Shown here: one piece after another, positions 43,028 to 52,553 of the stretch
How positions within the stretch are numbered: position 1 is the first letter of the stretch
Layout: every line of letters starts with the position of its first letter
NCBI GenBank assembly: GCA_040380855.1
Contig: JBEIIG010000001.1
Location: 93,459 to 157,458, forward strand
Direction of reading: 5' to 3'
From: VFMC01 sp040380855
Lineage (GTDB): Bacteria; Actinomycetota; Acidimicrobiia; Acidimicrobiales; Ilumatobacteraceae
DNA length: 64,000 bases
The notes under the pieces: model-generated
Databases searched by the model: none
What the model was told of the DNA's origin: nothing
The model's input: the letters and a program-made list of their open reading frames with translations, nothing else
Translations under genes and position numbers: made by a program

Positions 43028-45690
43028 CAGCACTCACCCCCTGCACGTTCGGCGAGCAAACGGTCGAGTGCCGCCAGCAGTTCGCGCACCAGGTCGGCGA
43101 TCGACACACCGGCCGACTGGCGTTCGAACTCGCTCACGTCGTCGGGCAGCGGCACACCGGCGCGCTCGAGGAAGCGGCGATGGTCGCGCCCGAACTCGCG
43201 CTTCCAGATGCAGTACGCACGTGCGACCAGGTCGGGTTCGCGTCGCCCGATGGCCGGCAGGATCGCCGTCATCGCCAACACGCCAGCGGGCTGGATGAGA
43301 TTCACCCGCAGGGCATCGTCGACCTGTTGACGGATCGAGTGCAGCAACTCATCGGACGGCTCGGCGAGACCGAGTGAGTACCCCACCCCGGCCAAGGCGT
43401 TGTGGGCCAACCGGTCGGCACCGAGACGACGACCGATCCGGTAGGCCTCGTGACCGAACTCAGCCGCCTGCTGAGGCCGCAGACCGCCCAGCCCCCAGGT
43501 GACGTAGAACAGGCCGACAGCCCGCTTGCGCTGGGTGCGCGTCCGACCACAGAGATCGATGAGCACCTCGGCCTCGGCCACCACGGCTGCTTCCTCGGCC
43601 GCCGTCAGCTGCTCGCTGACCTGCTGCACATACCGTGCGAACAGGCGGGCCCCGAGCACGTCCACCCGCTCGTCGACCGTCGTCGCGCTGCACTGATCGA
43701 GCAACTCGATGCCCAGCCGCCACGGGCAGCCCATCTGCAACTGCGCGCCGAGGTAGAGGGCACGCTCGGAGGGCGGCGCCACCTCGTACCACTCCGGAAT
43801 GTCGTCTGCCGTCTCGATCAGATCGACCGGCCGGCGCCGATAGAAGTCGCCGACGACAGTCAGCGCTGCGCATGCGGCGGCGGCAGGTGTCCATCCGCGC
43901 TCGATCACGAGTGGCTGCGCCCAGTCGTACACCTCGAGCGCGAAGGTGTGCTGGGCGAACCCGCGCATGCGGGTGACCATCACGTGGACGACGGCATGCC
44001 GACCGCTTGCCACGGCATGGGCCACCGCCAGGCGAAGGTTGTCGATCTCTGCGGCGAATCGGCTGAAGGCTGCTGCCTCGGCATCGAGGCCGGCAGCCTC
44101 GTTCAGTTGCGCGATCAGTGCCTCTGCCCAGGAAAGGTGCCGGTCGCGGACCTCGCCCAGTGCTCCGGTGTCGAGCAGGCGATCCTCGGCGTACTGCCGC
44201 AGCGTCTCGAGCTGGTGGTAGCGGGTGCCGAGCGGCGTGGTGGTGGCCACCACCATCGATCGCGAGATCAGTCGATCGACGATGTCGAGCACGTCGAACT
44301 CGTCGAGACCGGTCACCGCGGCGAGGCCGTCGAGCAGGGTGCCGCCGGCGAACACCGCCATTCGGTCGAACACCGTGCGTTCGTCGGGGTCGAGCAACGA
44401 GTACGACCACCCGACTGCCGCCTGCAGCGTGCGATGCCGTTCGGCGCTCTCACGCCCGCCGCGCAGCAGCCGGAACCGGTCGTCGAGGCGCGCGTCGATC
44501 TCGGCCGGGGTCATCGCCCGGCAGCGCGCCGCAGCGAGTTCGATCGCCAACGGGATGCCGTCGAGTCGGGCGCAGATCCGTTCGATCACCGGCCGGTTCG
44601 CCTCGACGTCGAGATCGAGACGCGCCATACGGGCCCGCTCGACGAACAGTTCGATGCCATCGACGGTGGGCAGCGAGCCGACGGGCACGAGTTGCTCACC
44701 GCGTAGGCCGAGCGCCTCGCGGCTGGTCGCCACGATCCGCGTCTCGGGCGCACGGGTCCGCAGCGCCTCGATGAGGTCGCGCGCCGAGCGCAGGACGTGT
44801 TCGCAGTTGTCGACGACCACCAGCCCGGTGAGTCCCTCGAATCGGTCGGTGAACGACTCGAGCGGGGTGCGCCCCGGCGACTCGTGGGCCCCCACCGCGG
44901 CCAGCGCCACGGCCAGTACGGCGTCGTCGCTGCTGGCTGCGGCGAGATCGATCCACCACGCGCCGTCGGCGAACGACACTGCAGCGCCTGCCGCCACCTC
45001 GAGTGCGAGACGGGTCTTGCCCATACCGCCCACACCGACGAGCGTCACCAGCCGCGCCCGGCCGAGCGCATCCCAGATGGCGGCCAGCTCGTCGCTCCGG
45101 CCGATCAACTCCTCGTCGGCGACCGGAAGGCGCAGCGGGTGGGCGCTGCCGCGGCCGGCGAGGTCGCTCACCTCGACGAGGCCGGGGCCGACGACGGCGA
45201 ACACCTCATCGGCACTGGCGAAACCGGCGAGCGCGACCGAGCCCACCCGCCGCAGCCCGATCCCTTCCGGTGCCCGTTCGTTGAGCAGCCCCGCAACCGC
45301 CGCCGACACCAGCACCGCATCCGGCGGACACACCCCCAGCAACCGAGCCACCTTGTTCACGGCCGTACCGAACAGATCGCCGTCGCGCGGGTACACCACA
45401 CCGGCGTGCGCGGCAACACGCACGCGTAACCCGTCCGGGTGTCGCCACTGCGCGGACCCGATCGCCTGCTGGAGCCCCGCTGCTGCACCGACCGCAGCGA
45501 CCGGGTCGTCGAACACGGCGATCATCCCGTCGCCCGTGTGCTTGAACACGGTGCCACCGGCTGCCTCGACCACGCCACGGATCAACCCGTCGTGCATCTC
45601 GAGATCGGCTGCCATCGCCGATTCGTCAGCGTTCCAGCGGCGCGTCGAATCGACAATGTCGCTCATCACCAACGACACCAACGACCCCAC
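43027..45690 (-). CDS. Adenylyl cyclase-STAND ATPase fusion, first of three tandem copies
   Basis: 887 residues. Cyclase: metal Asp 11 and 54, Lys 50, Asp 105, Asn 112, Arg 116. Walker A GVGGMGKT at 219-226, Walker B LVVVDNCEH 290-298, ATSRE 321-325, GIPLAIELAAARC 378-390, then a winged-helix-like part and helical repeats to the end. The start is a GTG at 45690, 7 bases from a TAGGGT -10 box with a -35-like ATGACC 17 bases further up, so this is the promoter of the three-gene unit. The signal sensed is unknown. Confidence 0.85.
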   Translation of the reverse strand: MGSLVSLVMSDIVDSTRRWNADESAMAADLEMHDGLIRGVVEAAGGTVFKHTGDGMIAVFDDPVAAVGAAAGLQQAIGSAQWRHPDGLRVRVAAHAGVVYPRDGDLFGTAVNKVARLLGVCPPDAVLVSAAVAGLLNERAPEGIGLRRVGSVALAGFASADEVFAVVGPGLVEVSDLAGRGSAHPLRLPVADEELIGRSDELAAIWDALGRARLVTLVGVGGMGKTRLALEVAAGAAVSFADGAWWIDLAAASSDDAVLAVALAAVGAHESPGRTPLESFTDRFEGLTGLVVVDNCEHVLRSARDLIEALRTRAPETRIVATSREALGLRGEQLVPVGSLPTVDGIELFVERARMARLDLDVEANRPVIERICARLDGIPLAIELAAARCRAMTPAEIDARLDDRFRLLRGGRESAERHRTLQAAVGWSYSLLDPDERTVFDRMAVFAGGTLLDGLAAVTGLDEFDVLDIVDRLISRSMVVATTTPLGTRYHQLETLRQYAEDRLLDTGALGEVRDRHLSWAEALIAQLNEAAGLDAEAAAFSRFAAEIDNLRLAVAHAVASGRHAVVHVMVTRMRGFAQHTFALEVYDWAQPLVIERGWTPAAAACAALTVVGDFYRRRPVDLIETADDIPEWYEVAPPSERALYLGAQLQMGCPWRLGIELLDQCSATTVDERVDVLGARLFARYVQQVSEQLTAAEEAAVVAEAEVLIDLCGRTRTQRKRAVGLFYVTWGLGGLRPQQAAEFGHEAYRIGRRLGADRLAHNALAGVGYSLGLAEPSDELLHSIRQQVDDALRVNLIQPAGVLAMTAILPAIGRREPDLVARAYCIWKREFGRDHRRFLERAGVPLPDDVSEFERQSAGVSIADLVRELLAALDRLLAERAGGEC

Positions 45691-45697
45691 GGGCCCA

Positions 45698-45703
45698 ACC
45701 CTA
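45698..45703 (-). promoter_or_regulatory. Promoter (-10) of the cyclase-STAND operon
   Basis: TAGGGT on the minus strand, 7 bases before the GTG at 45690. A -35-like ATGACC lies 17 bases upstream (45721-45726), overlapping the spacer after sdhB. The STAND operon can thus be transcribed separately from sdhCAB. Confidence 0.55.
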
Positions 45704-45746
45704 ACCGGCGACGATCAACCGGTCATCCGTAGCGATACGACCTGGC

Positions 45747-46547
45747 TCAGATGCGGGCGATGAGCTTGCGGTTCTTGAACTTCGCCTTGCGATAGTCGGC
45801 GTTCATCAGGGCAATCACGTCGATCGAGATCTCCTTCGGGCACGCCGCCTCGCACTCGCCGTGATTGGTACACGAACCGAAGTAACTGTCCATGGTTTCC
45901 ACCATCGCCTCGGCCCGCTTGTAGCGCTCGGCCTGGCCCTGGGGCAGCACATTCAGATGGGCCATCTTCGCCGCAGTGAACAGGTTGGCTGCACCGTTGG
46001 GGCACGCCGCCACACAGGCACCACAGCCGATGCACGCCGCAGCATCCATGGCCGCATCGGCCACAGGCTTGGGCACCGCGATGAGGTTGCCGTCGGGCGC
46101 CCCACCGGTCTCGGCGGTGATGTAGCCGCCCGACTCGATGATGCGGTCGAACGCCGAGCGGTCGACCATCAGGTCTTTGATGATCGGGAACGCCGAGGCA
46201 CGCCACGGCTCGATGGTGATCTCGGCACCCGACTGGAAGGTGCGCATGTGCAACTGGCACGTGGCCGAGCCGCGCTGCGGACCGTGGGCCTGGCCGTCGA
46301 TCATCAGCGAGCACGTGCCGCAGATGCCCTCACGGCAGTCGTGGTCGAAGGTGACCGGCTCGCGCCCCTCGCTGATGAGCCGCTCGTTCAGCACGTCGAG
46401 CATCTCGAGGAACGACGCCTCGTCGCTGATCGAGTCGACGAGATGGTGTTCGAAGTGCCCACGGTCGGCAGGGCCCGACTGGCGCCAGATCTTGAGCTTG
46501 ATGTCGGTGAGGTGCCGGGCGTGGCCGGCCTGGGGTGACGCGCTCAC
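45747..46547 (-). CDS. sdhB: Succinate dehydrogenase/fumarate reductase iron-sulfur subunit
   Basis: 266 residues, GTG start overlapping the sdhA stop (GTGA). The 2Fe-2S ligands are in CREGICGTCSLMIDGQAHGPQRGSATC, the 4Fe-4S and 3Fe-4S ligands in CIGCGACVAACPNGA and CTNHGECEAACPKEI. Passes electrons from SdhA to the membrane subunit. Divergent length at the start compared with upstream reading frames excluded them. Confidence 0.93.
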   Translation of the reverse strand: MSASPQAGHARHLTDIKLKIWRQSGPADRGHFEHHLVDSISDEASFLEMLDVLNERLISEGREPVTFDHDCREGICGTCSLMIDGQAHGPQRGSATCQLHMRTFQSGAEITIEPWRASAFPIIKDLMVDRSAFDRIIESGGYITAETGGAPDGNLIAVPKPVADAAMDAAACIGCGACVAACPNGAANLFTAAKMAHLNVLPQGQAERYKRAEAMVETMDSYFGSCTNHGECEAACPKEISIDVIALMNADYRKAKFKNRKLIARI

Positions 46548-48466
46548 TTGTAGCTCCGGGTGGCGAGATGGACGGTTTCGAACTCGAGGGGCTCGATGTT
46601 GCGGATCGACTGCATCGGGTCGCCGTTCCACTCCCAAGCAGCCACGTGCGCGAAGTTCACGTCGTCGCGCACTGCCTCGCCCTCGTCGTCCTGGAACTCG
46701 GAGCGGAAGTGGCCACCGCAGCTCTCGCGGCGCTCGAGCGCATCGCGGCACATCAGCATGCCCAACTGGAAGAAGTCGTCGACACGACCGGCCTTCTCGA
46801 GGGTCTGGTTCACCGAGGTGGCATTGCCGGTGACCCGCAGATCCTTCTGGAACTCCTCGTACAGGGCGGGAAGTTCCGACAGTGCCTTCTCGAGGCCCTG
46901 CTCGGTGCGCTCCATCCCGCAGTAGTCCCAGATGATCTTGCCGACTTCGCGGTGGAACCAGTCGGGCGACCGGGTGCCCTTGATGTCGAGGTAGCCCTGG
47001 TAGCGGGCACGGGCGTCGTTCTCGGCAAGCTTGAACGCCTCGTGGTCGACACCCGGCATCGGCTTGTTCAGCATCGGGGCCAGGTAGTTGCCGATCGTGT
47101 ACGGCAGCACGAAGTAGCCGTCGGACAGGCCCTGCATCAGCGCCGACGCACCGAGGCGGTTGGCACCGTGATCGCTGAAGTTGGCCTCACCCGCGGCGTA
47201 CAGGCCGGGGATGGTGGTCATCAACTCGTAGTCGACCCACAGGCCACCCATCGTGTAGTGGCTGGCCGGATAGATGCGCATCGGCGTCTGGTACGGGTCT
47301 TCGCCCGTGATGCGCTCGTACATCTGGAACAGGTTGCCGTAGCGCTCTTCCACGACGTCTTTGCCGAGCCGGTTGATGGAGTCGGCGAAGTCGAGATAGA
47401 CGCCGTTCTTCAGCGGGCCCACACCACGGCCCTGGTCGACGGAGCGCTTGGCCGCACGCGACGAGATGTCGCGGGGCGCCAGGTTGCCGAAGCTGGGATA
47501 CAGCCGCTCGAGGATGTAGTCGCGGTCGCTCTCGGGGATCTCGTGCGGGGCGCGCTTCTCGTCGGGGTTGGTGGGCACCCACACCCGGCCGTCGTTGCGC
47601 AACGACTCGCTCATCAGCGTGAGCTTCGACTGGGTGTCGTCGCTCTGCGGGATGCACGTCGGGTGGATCTGGGTGTAGCAGGGGTTGGCGAAGTACGCGC
47701 CCTTGCGATGCGCCCGCCACGCCGCGGTGACGTTGCAGGCCATGGCGTTGGTGGAGAGGAAGAACACGTTGCCGTAGCCGCCGGTGCACAGCACCGTGGC
47801 GTGCGCGGCGTGCGACTGGATGGCACCCGTGAGCAGATCGCGCACGACGATGCCGGCGCAGCGGCCGTCGACGGTGACCACGTCGACCAGTTCGGTGCGG
47901 TTGAACAGCCGCACGTTGCCGAGGCCGATCTGGCGGGCCAACTGCTGGTAGGCGCCGAGCAGCAACTGCTGGCCGGTCTGGCCACGGGCATAGAACGTGC
48001 GACTGACCTGTGCGCCACCGAAGCTGCGGTTGTCGAGCAGGCCGCCGTACTCGCGGGCGAACGGCACGCCCTGGGCCACCATCTGGTCGATGATGTCGAC
48101 GCTCACCTGGGCCAGACGGTGCACGTTGGCCTCACGGGCGCGGAAGTCGCCGCCCTTGATGGTGTCGTAGAACAGACGGTGCACCGAGTCGCCGTCGCCC
48201 TTGTAGTTCTTGGCGGCGTTGATACCGCCCTGGGCCGCGATGGAGTGGGCCCGGCGTGGCGAGTCGTGGAACGTGAACACGTCGACCTGGTAGCCCAGCT
48301 CGGCCAGCGTTGCCGCGGCCGACGCACCGGCCAGGCCGCTACCGACGACGATGACCTTGAACTTGCGCTTGTTGTTGGGGTTCACCAGCTTCATGTCGCT
48401 CTTGTAGGTGTCCCACTTGTCCTCGACCGGACCGGCGGGCGCCTTGCTCTTCAGCTCGATGCTCAT
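46544..48466 (-). CDS. sdhA: Succinate dehydrogenase/fumarate reductase flavoprotein subunit
   Basis: 640 residues. FAD-binding VIVVGSGLAGASAAATLAELG near 39-59, the covalent-FAD His region RRAHSIAAQGGINAAKNY, and catalytic RTFYARGQTGQQLL and HYTMGGLWVDYE. The substitutions and the 255-residue cytochrome subunit fit the B-type (menaquinone-linked, Bacillus/epsilon-like) enzymes. Oxidises succinate or reduces fumarate at the inner face of the membrane. 18 bases after sdhC. Confidence 0.95.
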   Translation of the reverse strand: MSIELKSKAPAGPVEDKWDTYKSDMKLVNPNNKRKFKVIVVGSGLAGASAAATLAELGYQVDVFTFHDSPRRAHSIAAQGGINAAKNYKGDGDSVHRLFYDTIKGGDFRAREANVHRLAQVSVDIIDQMVAQGVPFAREYGGLLDNRSFGGAQVSRTFYARGQTGQQLLLGAYQQLARQIGLGNVRLFNRTELVDVVTVDGRCAGIVVRDLLTGAIQSHAAHATVLCTGGYGNVFFLSTNAMACNVTAAWRAHRKGAYFANPCYTQIHPTCIPQSDDTQSKLTLMSESLRNDGRVWVPTNPDEKRAPHEIPESDRDYILERLYPSFGNLAPRDISSRAAKRSVDQGRGVGPLKNGVYLDFADSINRLGKDVVEERYGNLFQMYERITGEDPYQTPMRIYPASHYTMGGLWVDYELMTTIPGLYAAGEANFSDHGANRLGASALMQGLSDGYFVLPYTIGNYLAPMLNKPMPGVDHEAFKLAENDARARYQGYLDIKGTRSPDWFHREVGKIIWDYCGMERTEQGLEKALSELPALYEEFQKDLRVTGNATSVNQTLEKAGRVDDFFQLGMLMCRDALERRESCGGHFRSEFQDDEGEAVRDDVNFAHVAAWEWNGDPMQSIRNIEPLEFETVHLATRSYK

Positions 48467-48484
48467 GTGTGTCTCCTGGACCGA

Positions 48485-49252
48485 TCAGCCGACGATGCCC
48501 GCAAGGACAGCGACCGGGAACGAAACGTTGCCGACCACCACGATGGTGGCGACGCCGATGGCAATGGCTCGACGCCACTCGTTGAACCGCGGGTTGTTCC
48601 AGCCCATCGACTGGAACAGGCTCCAGGTGCCGTGGAACAGGTGAACCCCGAGGGCGATGTTGGCGAGGATGTAGAACACCGACACCGGCACGCGCTCGAA
48701 ACTGCGCACCACGTTGGCGTACACCTCTTTCTTCACGAACTCGTCGCCGGTACCGATGGTGTTGGTGACGCCGAAGGTGAAGTCGAGCAGGTGCCAGATG
48801 ATGAACAGCAGCACGATGATGCCCGTCCAGCGCATCGTGCGGCTGGCGAAGTTGGCCATCTGGTAGTCGCGGGCACTCTGGTACTTCACCGGACGGGCAC
48901 GGCGGTTCAACTGGGTGAGCGAGTAGGCCGCGTGGATGTGCAGCAGCACCGAGGCCAGCAGGCCCGCACGCAGGATCCACAGCACGGCGCCCTCGGGGGC
49001 GATCGGGTACAGCAGGCGGTTCAGGAACTCGGCGTAGTGGTTGAGGTCTTCCTCGCCCAGGTACATCTTCAAGTTGCCCACCATGTGGGCCACCACGAAG
49101 CCGATCATCAGCACACCGGTGATGGCCATGACGTACTTCTTGCCGACAGCCGTGCCGTAGAGATCGAGCAGGAACGGCTTGCGCTTGCGCGTCGCCGTGG
49201 CCGTGCCGGTGACGGGGCCGCGAGCGGGAGGCGGAGCGATGGTCTGGGCCAT
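48485..49252 (-). CDS. sdhC: Succinate dehydrogenase cytochrome b558 subunit
   Basis: 255 residues from the ATG at 49252; an upstream in-frame extension to 49357 is unlikely because it lacks family similarity. Five membrane helices and haem-ligand histidines in VAHMVGNL, VLLHIHAAYSL, IIWHLLDFTFG and GVHLFHGTW identify the fused single-subunit anchor, so no sdhD is expected. First gene of sdhCAB, divergent from hppA across a 189-base promoter region. Confidence 0.92.
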   Translation of the reverse strand: MAQTIAPPPARGPVTGTATATRKRKPFLLDLYGTAVGKKYVMAITGVLMIGFVVAHMVGNLKMYLGEEDLNHYAEFLNRLLYPIAPEGAVLWILRAGLLASVLLHIHAAYSLTQLNRRARPVKYQSARDYQMANFASRTMRWTGIIVLLFIIWHLLDFTFGVTNTIGTGDEFVKKEVYANVVRSFERVPVSVFYILANIALGVHLFHGTWSLFQSMGWNNPRFNEWRRAIAIGVATIVVVGNVSFPVAVLAGIVG

Positions 49253-49441
49253 GGTGCGACTGCTTTCGTGACTTCGAGGTGACGCTGAGGCGAACGGTAG
49301 TCCCGCTATCGGCGCGGGACGAACTTCTCCGAGGTTGGAGGACGTTTCGTCTGTCACACCGGAAAGTCCCTACACTCTCCCCGTTTGCCCAACCCAGCGC
49401 GTCCGACGTCGCACGCGCCTGACAGACCACGGAGACCCCTG
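49253..49441. other. Divergent promoter region between sdhC and hppA
   Basis: No gene. A candidate -10 for hppA, TACACT, is at 49371-49376 and would give a leader of about 60 bases ending in GGAG. No confident -35, operator or riboswitch was seen. Confidence 0.35.
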
Positions 49442-51772
49442 GTGCCAGCAATCTTCTCCTCGGAAGGCGGATACCAAGTATTCGACCTGAAGGGTGGTGA
49501 GTGGGCCGTACTGCTGCTGTCGGTAGCCGCTGCACTGCTCGCCATCGCCGTCGGCTTCTACCTCGTCAAGGCCGTCATGGCGGCCGACGCCGGCTCACCC
49601 AAGATGCAGGAGATCGCCAAGGCGATCCAAGAGGGTGCGTGGGCCTACCTCAAGCGGCAGTTCCGCACCATCGCCGTCATCCTCATTCCGTTGGCGGCCA
49701 TCGTGTTCGTCACGTCGACGGCCATCAAGAAGCCCGACGGCACCGATGCCCTCAGCTTCGCCGAGGCCGGCACCTGGCGCACCCTGGCGTTCGTGCTTGG
49801 CTGCTTCGCTTCTGGCCTCACCGGCTACATCGGCATGACGCTGGCCACGCGCGGCAACGTCCGCACCGCGGCGGCCGCCCTCAGCAACTCGATGCCGAAG
49901 GCACTCACCGTGGCGTTCCGCACGGGCGGTGTCGCCGGCATGTTCACGGTCGGCCTGGGCCTGCTCGGCGCCACCTTGATCATCATGATCTTCCAGAACT
50001 CCAGCTCGGTCATCCTCGTGGGCTTCGGCTTCGGTGGCTCGCTGCTGGCGCTGTTCCTCCGTGTCGGCGGCGGCATCTTCACCAAGGCTGCCGACGTCGG
50101 CGCCGACCTGGTGGGCAAGGTCGAGGCCGGTATCCCCGAAGACGATCCGCGCAACCCCGCCACCATCGCCGACAACGTGGGCGACAACGTGGGCGACTGC
50201 GCCGGTATGGCCGCCGACCTGTTCGAGAGCTACGAGGTCACCCTCGTCGCCTCGATCATCCTCGGTGTGGCAGCGTTCAACTCCATCGGCCTCAACCCGG
50301 CCATGGGCCTCGTGTTCCCGCTGGCCGCTCGTGCCATCGGCGTCATCGCCTCCATCGCCGGCGTGTTCGCCGTGAAGGCGAAAGAGGGCGAGACCGACGC
50401 CCTCAAGCCCATCAACCGTGGCTTCGCCGTCGCCGGCGGCCTCACCCTCATCGGCACGCTCATCCTGGCGCTCGTCTATGTCGGCAACGACAAGGGCGTC
50501 AGCAGCGAAGGCGTCCAACTGATGTCGGGCGCCGGCTGGCGCGTGTTCGGCGCCGTGGCCATCGGCCTCGTGCTGGCGCAGCTCGTGAGCCGCCTCACCG
50601 AGTACTACACCGGCACCCACTACTCGCCGGTGAAGGAGATCGCCGAGAGCGCCGAGACCGGCCCGGCCACCGTGGTGCTCTCGGGCACCGCCAGCGGCCT
50701 CGAGAGCTCGGTCTACGCGGTCATCGCCATCGCCATCGCAATCGGTGTGGCCCTCGCCCTCGGCGGCGGCAACCTCACCTTCTCGTTCTACCTCGTGGCC
50801 CTCACCGGCATGGGCATGCTCGCCACCACCGGCGTCATCGTGTCGGAAGACACCTTCGGCCCCGTCAGCGACAACGCCGCCGGTATCGCCGAGATGAGCG
50901 GCGAGTTCCACGGCGAGCCCGAGCGCATCATGGTCAGCCTCGACGCCGTGGGCAACACCACCAAGGCCGTCACCAAGGGCTTCGCCATCGGCTCGGCAGT
51001 CATCGCCGCCGTAGCCCTGTTCGCCTCGTTCATCGAGATCGGCGGCGCCGAGATCGGTGCGGTCGCCGCCAACCTCGCCGACGGCGTGTTCAAGATCCCC
51101 GAGCTGGCCATCAACGTGGCCGACCCGAAGATCTTCATCGGTCTGCTCATCGGTGGCGCCGTGCCGTTCATGTTCTCGGCGCTCGCGATCCGCGCCGTCG
51201 GCCGCACCGCCGGCGTGGTGGTGCAGGAAGTGCGCAAGCAGTTCGCCGACGGCAAGATCATGCGTGGCGAGAAGCAGCCCGACTACGCCCCGGTCATCGA
51301 CATCTGCACCGCTGCGTCGCTGCGTGAGCTCACCACCCCGGCCCTGCTGGCCGTGCTCACCCCGGTCATCGTCGGCTTCGGCATCGACTGGAAGGCACTC
51401 GGCGCATTCCTCGCCGCCGTCATCCTCGTCGGCCAGCTGATGGCCAACTACCTCAGCAACGCCGGCGGCGCATGGGACAACGCCAAGAAGTACATCGAAG
51501 ACGGTCACCACGGCGGCAAGGGCAGCGAGGCCCACAAGGCCGCCGTCATCGGCGACACCGTCGGCGACCCGTTCAAGGACACTGCCGGCCCGGCGCTGAA
51601 CCCGCTCATTAAGGTGATGAACCTCGTGAGCCTGCTGGTGCTCCCGGCCATCATCTCGCTGCAGGACAACGACGGCGCCCGCTACACCGTCGCCGCCGCT
51701 GCGCTGGTGGTGCTGGTGGCCTCGGTCGTGTACTCGAGCCGCAAGAGCAACTCGATCAACGCCACCGCCTGA
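49442..51772 (+). CDS. hppA: Membrane proton-translocating pyrophosphatase, K+-independent type
   Basis: 776 residues from a GTG with GGAG 8 bases upstream. About 16 membrane helices. Catalytic loops: DVGADLVGKVEAGIPEDDPRNPATIADNVGDNVGDCAGM and, near the end, GDTVGDPFKDTAGPALNPLIK. The GNTTKAVTKGFAIGSA segment carries Lys and Thr where K+-dependent enzymes have Ala and Gly, so this enzyme should not need potassium. It splits pyrophosphate and pumps protons outward. A strong terminator follows. Confidence 0.95.
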   Translation: MPAIFSSEGGYQVFDLKGGEWAVLLLSVAAALLAIAVGFYLVKAVMAADAGSPKMQEIAKAIQEGAWAYLKRQFRTIAVILIPLAAIVFVTSTAIKKPDGTDALSFAEAGTWRTLAFVLGCFASGLTGYIGMTLATRGNVRTAAAALSNSMPKALTVAFRTGGVAGMFTVGLGLLGATLIIMIFQNSSSVILVGFGFGGSLLALFLRVGGGIFTKAADVGADLVGKVEAGIPEDDPRNPATIADNVGDNVGDCAGMAADLFESYEVTLVASIILGVAAFNSIGLNPAMGLVFPLAARAIGVIASIAGVFAVKAKEGETDALKPINRGFAVAGGLTLIGTLILALVYVGNDKGVSSEGVQLMSGAGWRVFGAVAIGLVLAQLVSRLTEYYTGTHYSPVKEIAESAETGPATVVLSGTASGLESSVYAVIAIAIAIGVALALGGGNLTFSFYLVALTGMGMLATTGVIVSEDTFGPVSDNAAGIAEMSGEFHGEPERIMVSLDAVGNTTKAVTKGFAIGSAVIAAVALFASFIEIGGAEIGAVAANLADGVFKIPELAINVADPKIFIGLLIGGAVPFMFSALAIRAVGRTAGVVVQEVRKQFADGKIMRGEKQPDYAPVIDICTAASLRELTTPALLAVLTPVIVGFGIDWKALGAFLAAVILVGQLMANYLSNAGGAWDNAKKYIEDGHHGGKGSEAHKAAVIGDTVGDPFKDTAGPALNPLIKVMNLVSLLVLPAIISLQDNDGARYTVAAAALVVLVASVVYSSRKSNSINATA

Positions 51773-51790
51773 TCGATCGACATCTCGTTC

Positions 51791-51826
51791 GAGGGCCCGG
51801 GCGACTGCCCGGGCCCTCGTCGTTTT
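51791..51826 (+). terminator. Rho-independent terminator after hppA
   Basis: GAGGGCCCGGGC (51791-51802), loop GACT, GCCCGGGCCCTC (51807-51818): a perfect 12-base stem followed by GTCGTTTT. Confidence 0.85.
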
Positions 51827-51832
51827 CACCGC

Positions 51833-51838
51833 TAGCGT
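51833..51838 (+). promoter_or_regulatory. -10 element of the dedA gene
   Basis: TAGCGT, 8 bases before the GTG at 51847, directly after the hppA terminator. Confidence 0.45.
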
Positions 51839-51846
51839 GGCCCGCC

Positions 51847-52491
51847 GTGCTCGCCTTCCTCGACTTCGCCAATGAATGGATCAAGACCGGCGGGGTCGTG
51901 GCGTTGGGGCTGATCATCTTCGCCGAATCGGGTCTGCTGATCGGCTTCTTCCTTCCCGGCGACTCGCTGTTGTTCTTCGCCGGCTTCCTCGCGTCGAGTG
52001 CCGCAGTCGAACAGTTCGGCGAGCGCTACATGCCCTCGCTGTGGATCGTCGCCAGTGTATGCGCGGTGGCCGCAATCGTCGGCGACCAGGTGGGCTATCT
52101 CATCGGCAACAAGATCGGGCCCACACTGCTGAACCGACCGAAGAGCCGCCTGTTCGATCCGGCCCATGTGGCCAAGGCCGAGATCTTCTTCGCCCGCCAC
52201 GGCGCCAAGACCATCGTGCTCGCCCGCTTCGTGCCCGTCGTGCGCACCTTCGTGCCCACCGTCGCCGGAGTCAGCAGCATGCACTACCGCACGTTCGTCA
52301 CCTACAACGTCATCGGCGGAGTGCTGTGGGGTGCGGGCATCATCACCCTCGGCTACTTCCTCGGCGAGATCGACGCGGTGAAGAACAACATCGAGATCGC
52401 CGCCATCGTCATCGTCGCCGTCAGTGTGCTGCCGATCGCCATCGAGTTCCTGAAGCACCGCCGCGGCAAGGCCGCGGAGACAGCGCGCTGA
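51847..52491 (+). CDS. DedA/SNARE-associated family membrane protein
   Basis: 214 residues, GTG start. DedA landmarks: ESGLLIGFFLPGDSLLFFAG (27-46) with the E and the F-x-P-G-D loop, ARFVPVVRTFVPTVAG and Arg residues in the re-entrant loops. Members act as lipid (undecaprenyl phosphate or phospholipid) flippases and support membrane potential. About four membrane spans. Followed 62 bases later by the DUF4349 gene. Confidence 0.88.
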   Translation: MLAFLDFANEWIKTGGVVALGLIIFAESGLLIGFFLPGDSLLFFAGFLASSAAVEQFGERYMPSLWIVASVCAVAAIVGDQVGYLIGNKIGPTLLNRPKSRLFDPAHVAKAEIFFARHGAKTIVLARFVPVVRTFVPTVAGVSSMHYRTFVTYNVIGGVLWGAGIITLGYFLGEIDAVKNNIEIAAIVIVAVSVLPIAIEFLKHRRGKAAETAR

Positions 52492-52553
52492 ACCACGACT
52501 ACCGTGCGCTCACGCGGGCGGGGTCAGCCGCCCGACTGACCCTGGGGGGAGCC

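Noticed and set aside
37611..45690. Assembly duplication of one cyclase-STAND gene
   Set aside because: The three copies differ throughout, especially in the last 400 residues, and the junctions are clean TGATG overlaps.
43027..45690. LuxR-type transcription factor (as in related mycobacterial cyclase-ATPase proteins)
   Set aside because: The C-terminal ends of all three copies lack a helix-turn-helix pattern of the LuxR type.
46535..49282. A 915-codon open frame opposite sdhB/sdhA/sdhC
   Set aside because: Shadow of the sdh genes; composition dominated by Val, His, Gly and Asp, no motif.
49595..51829. A 744-codon open frame opposite hppA
   Set aside because: Antisense shadow of hppA with highly repetitive Asp/Gly/His content.
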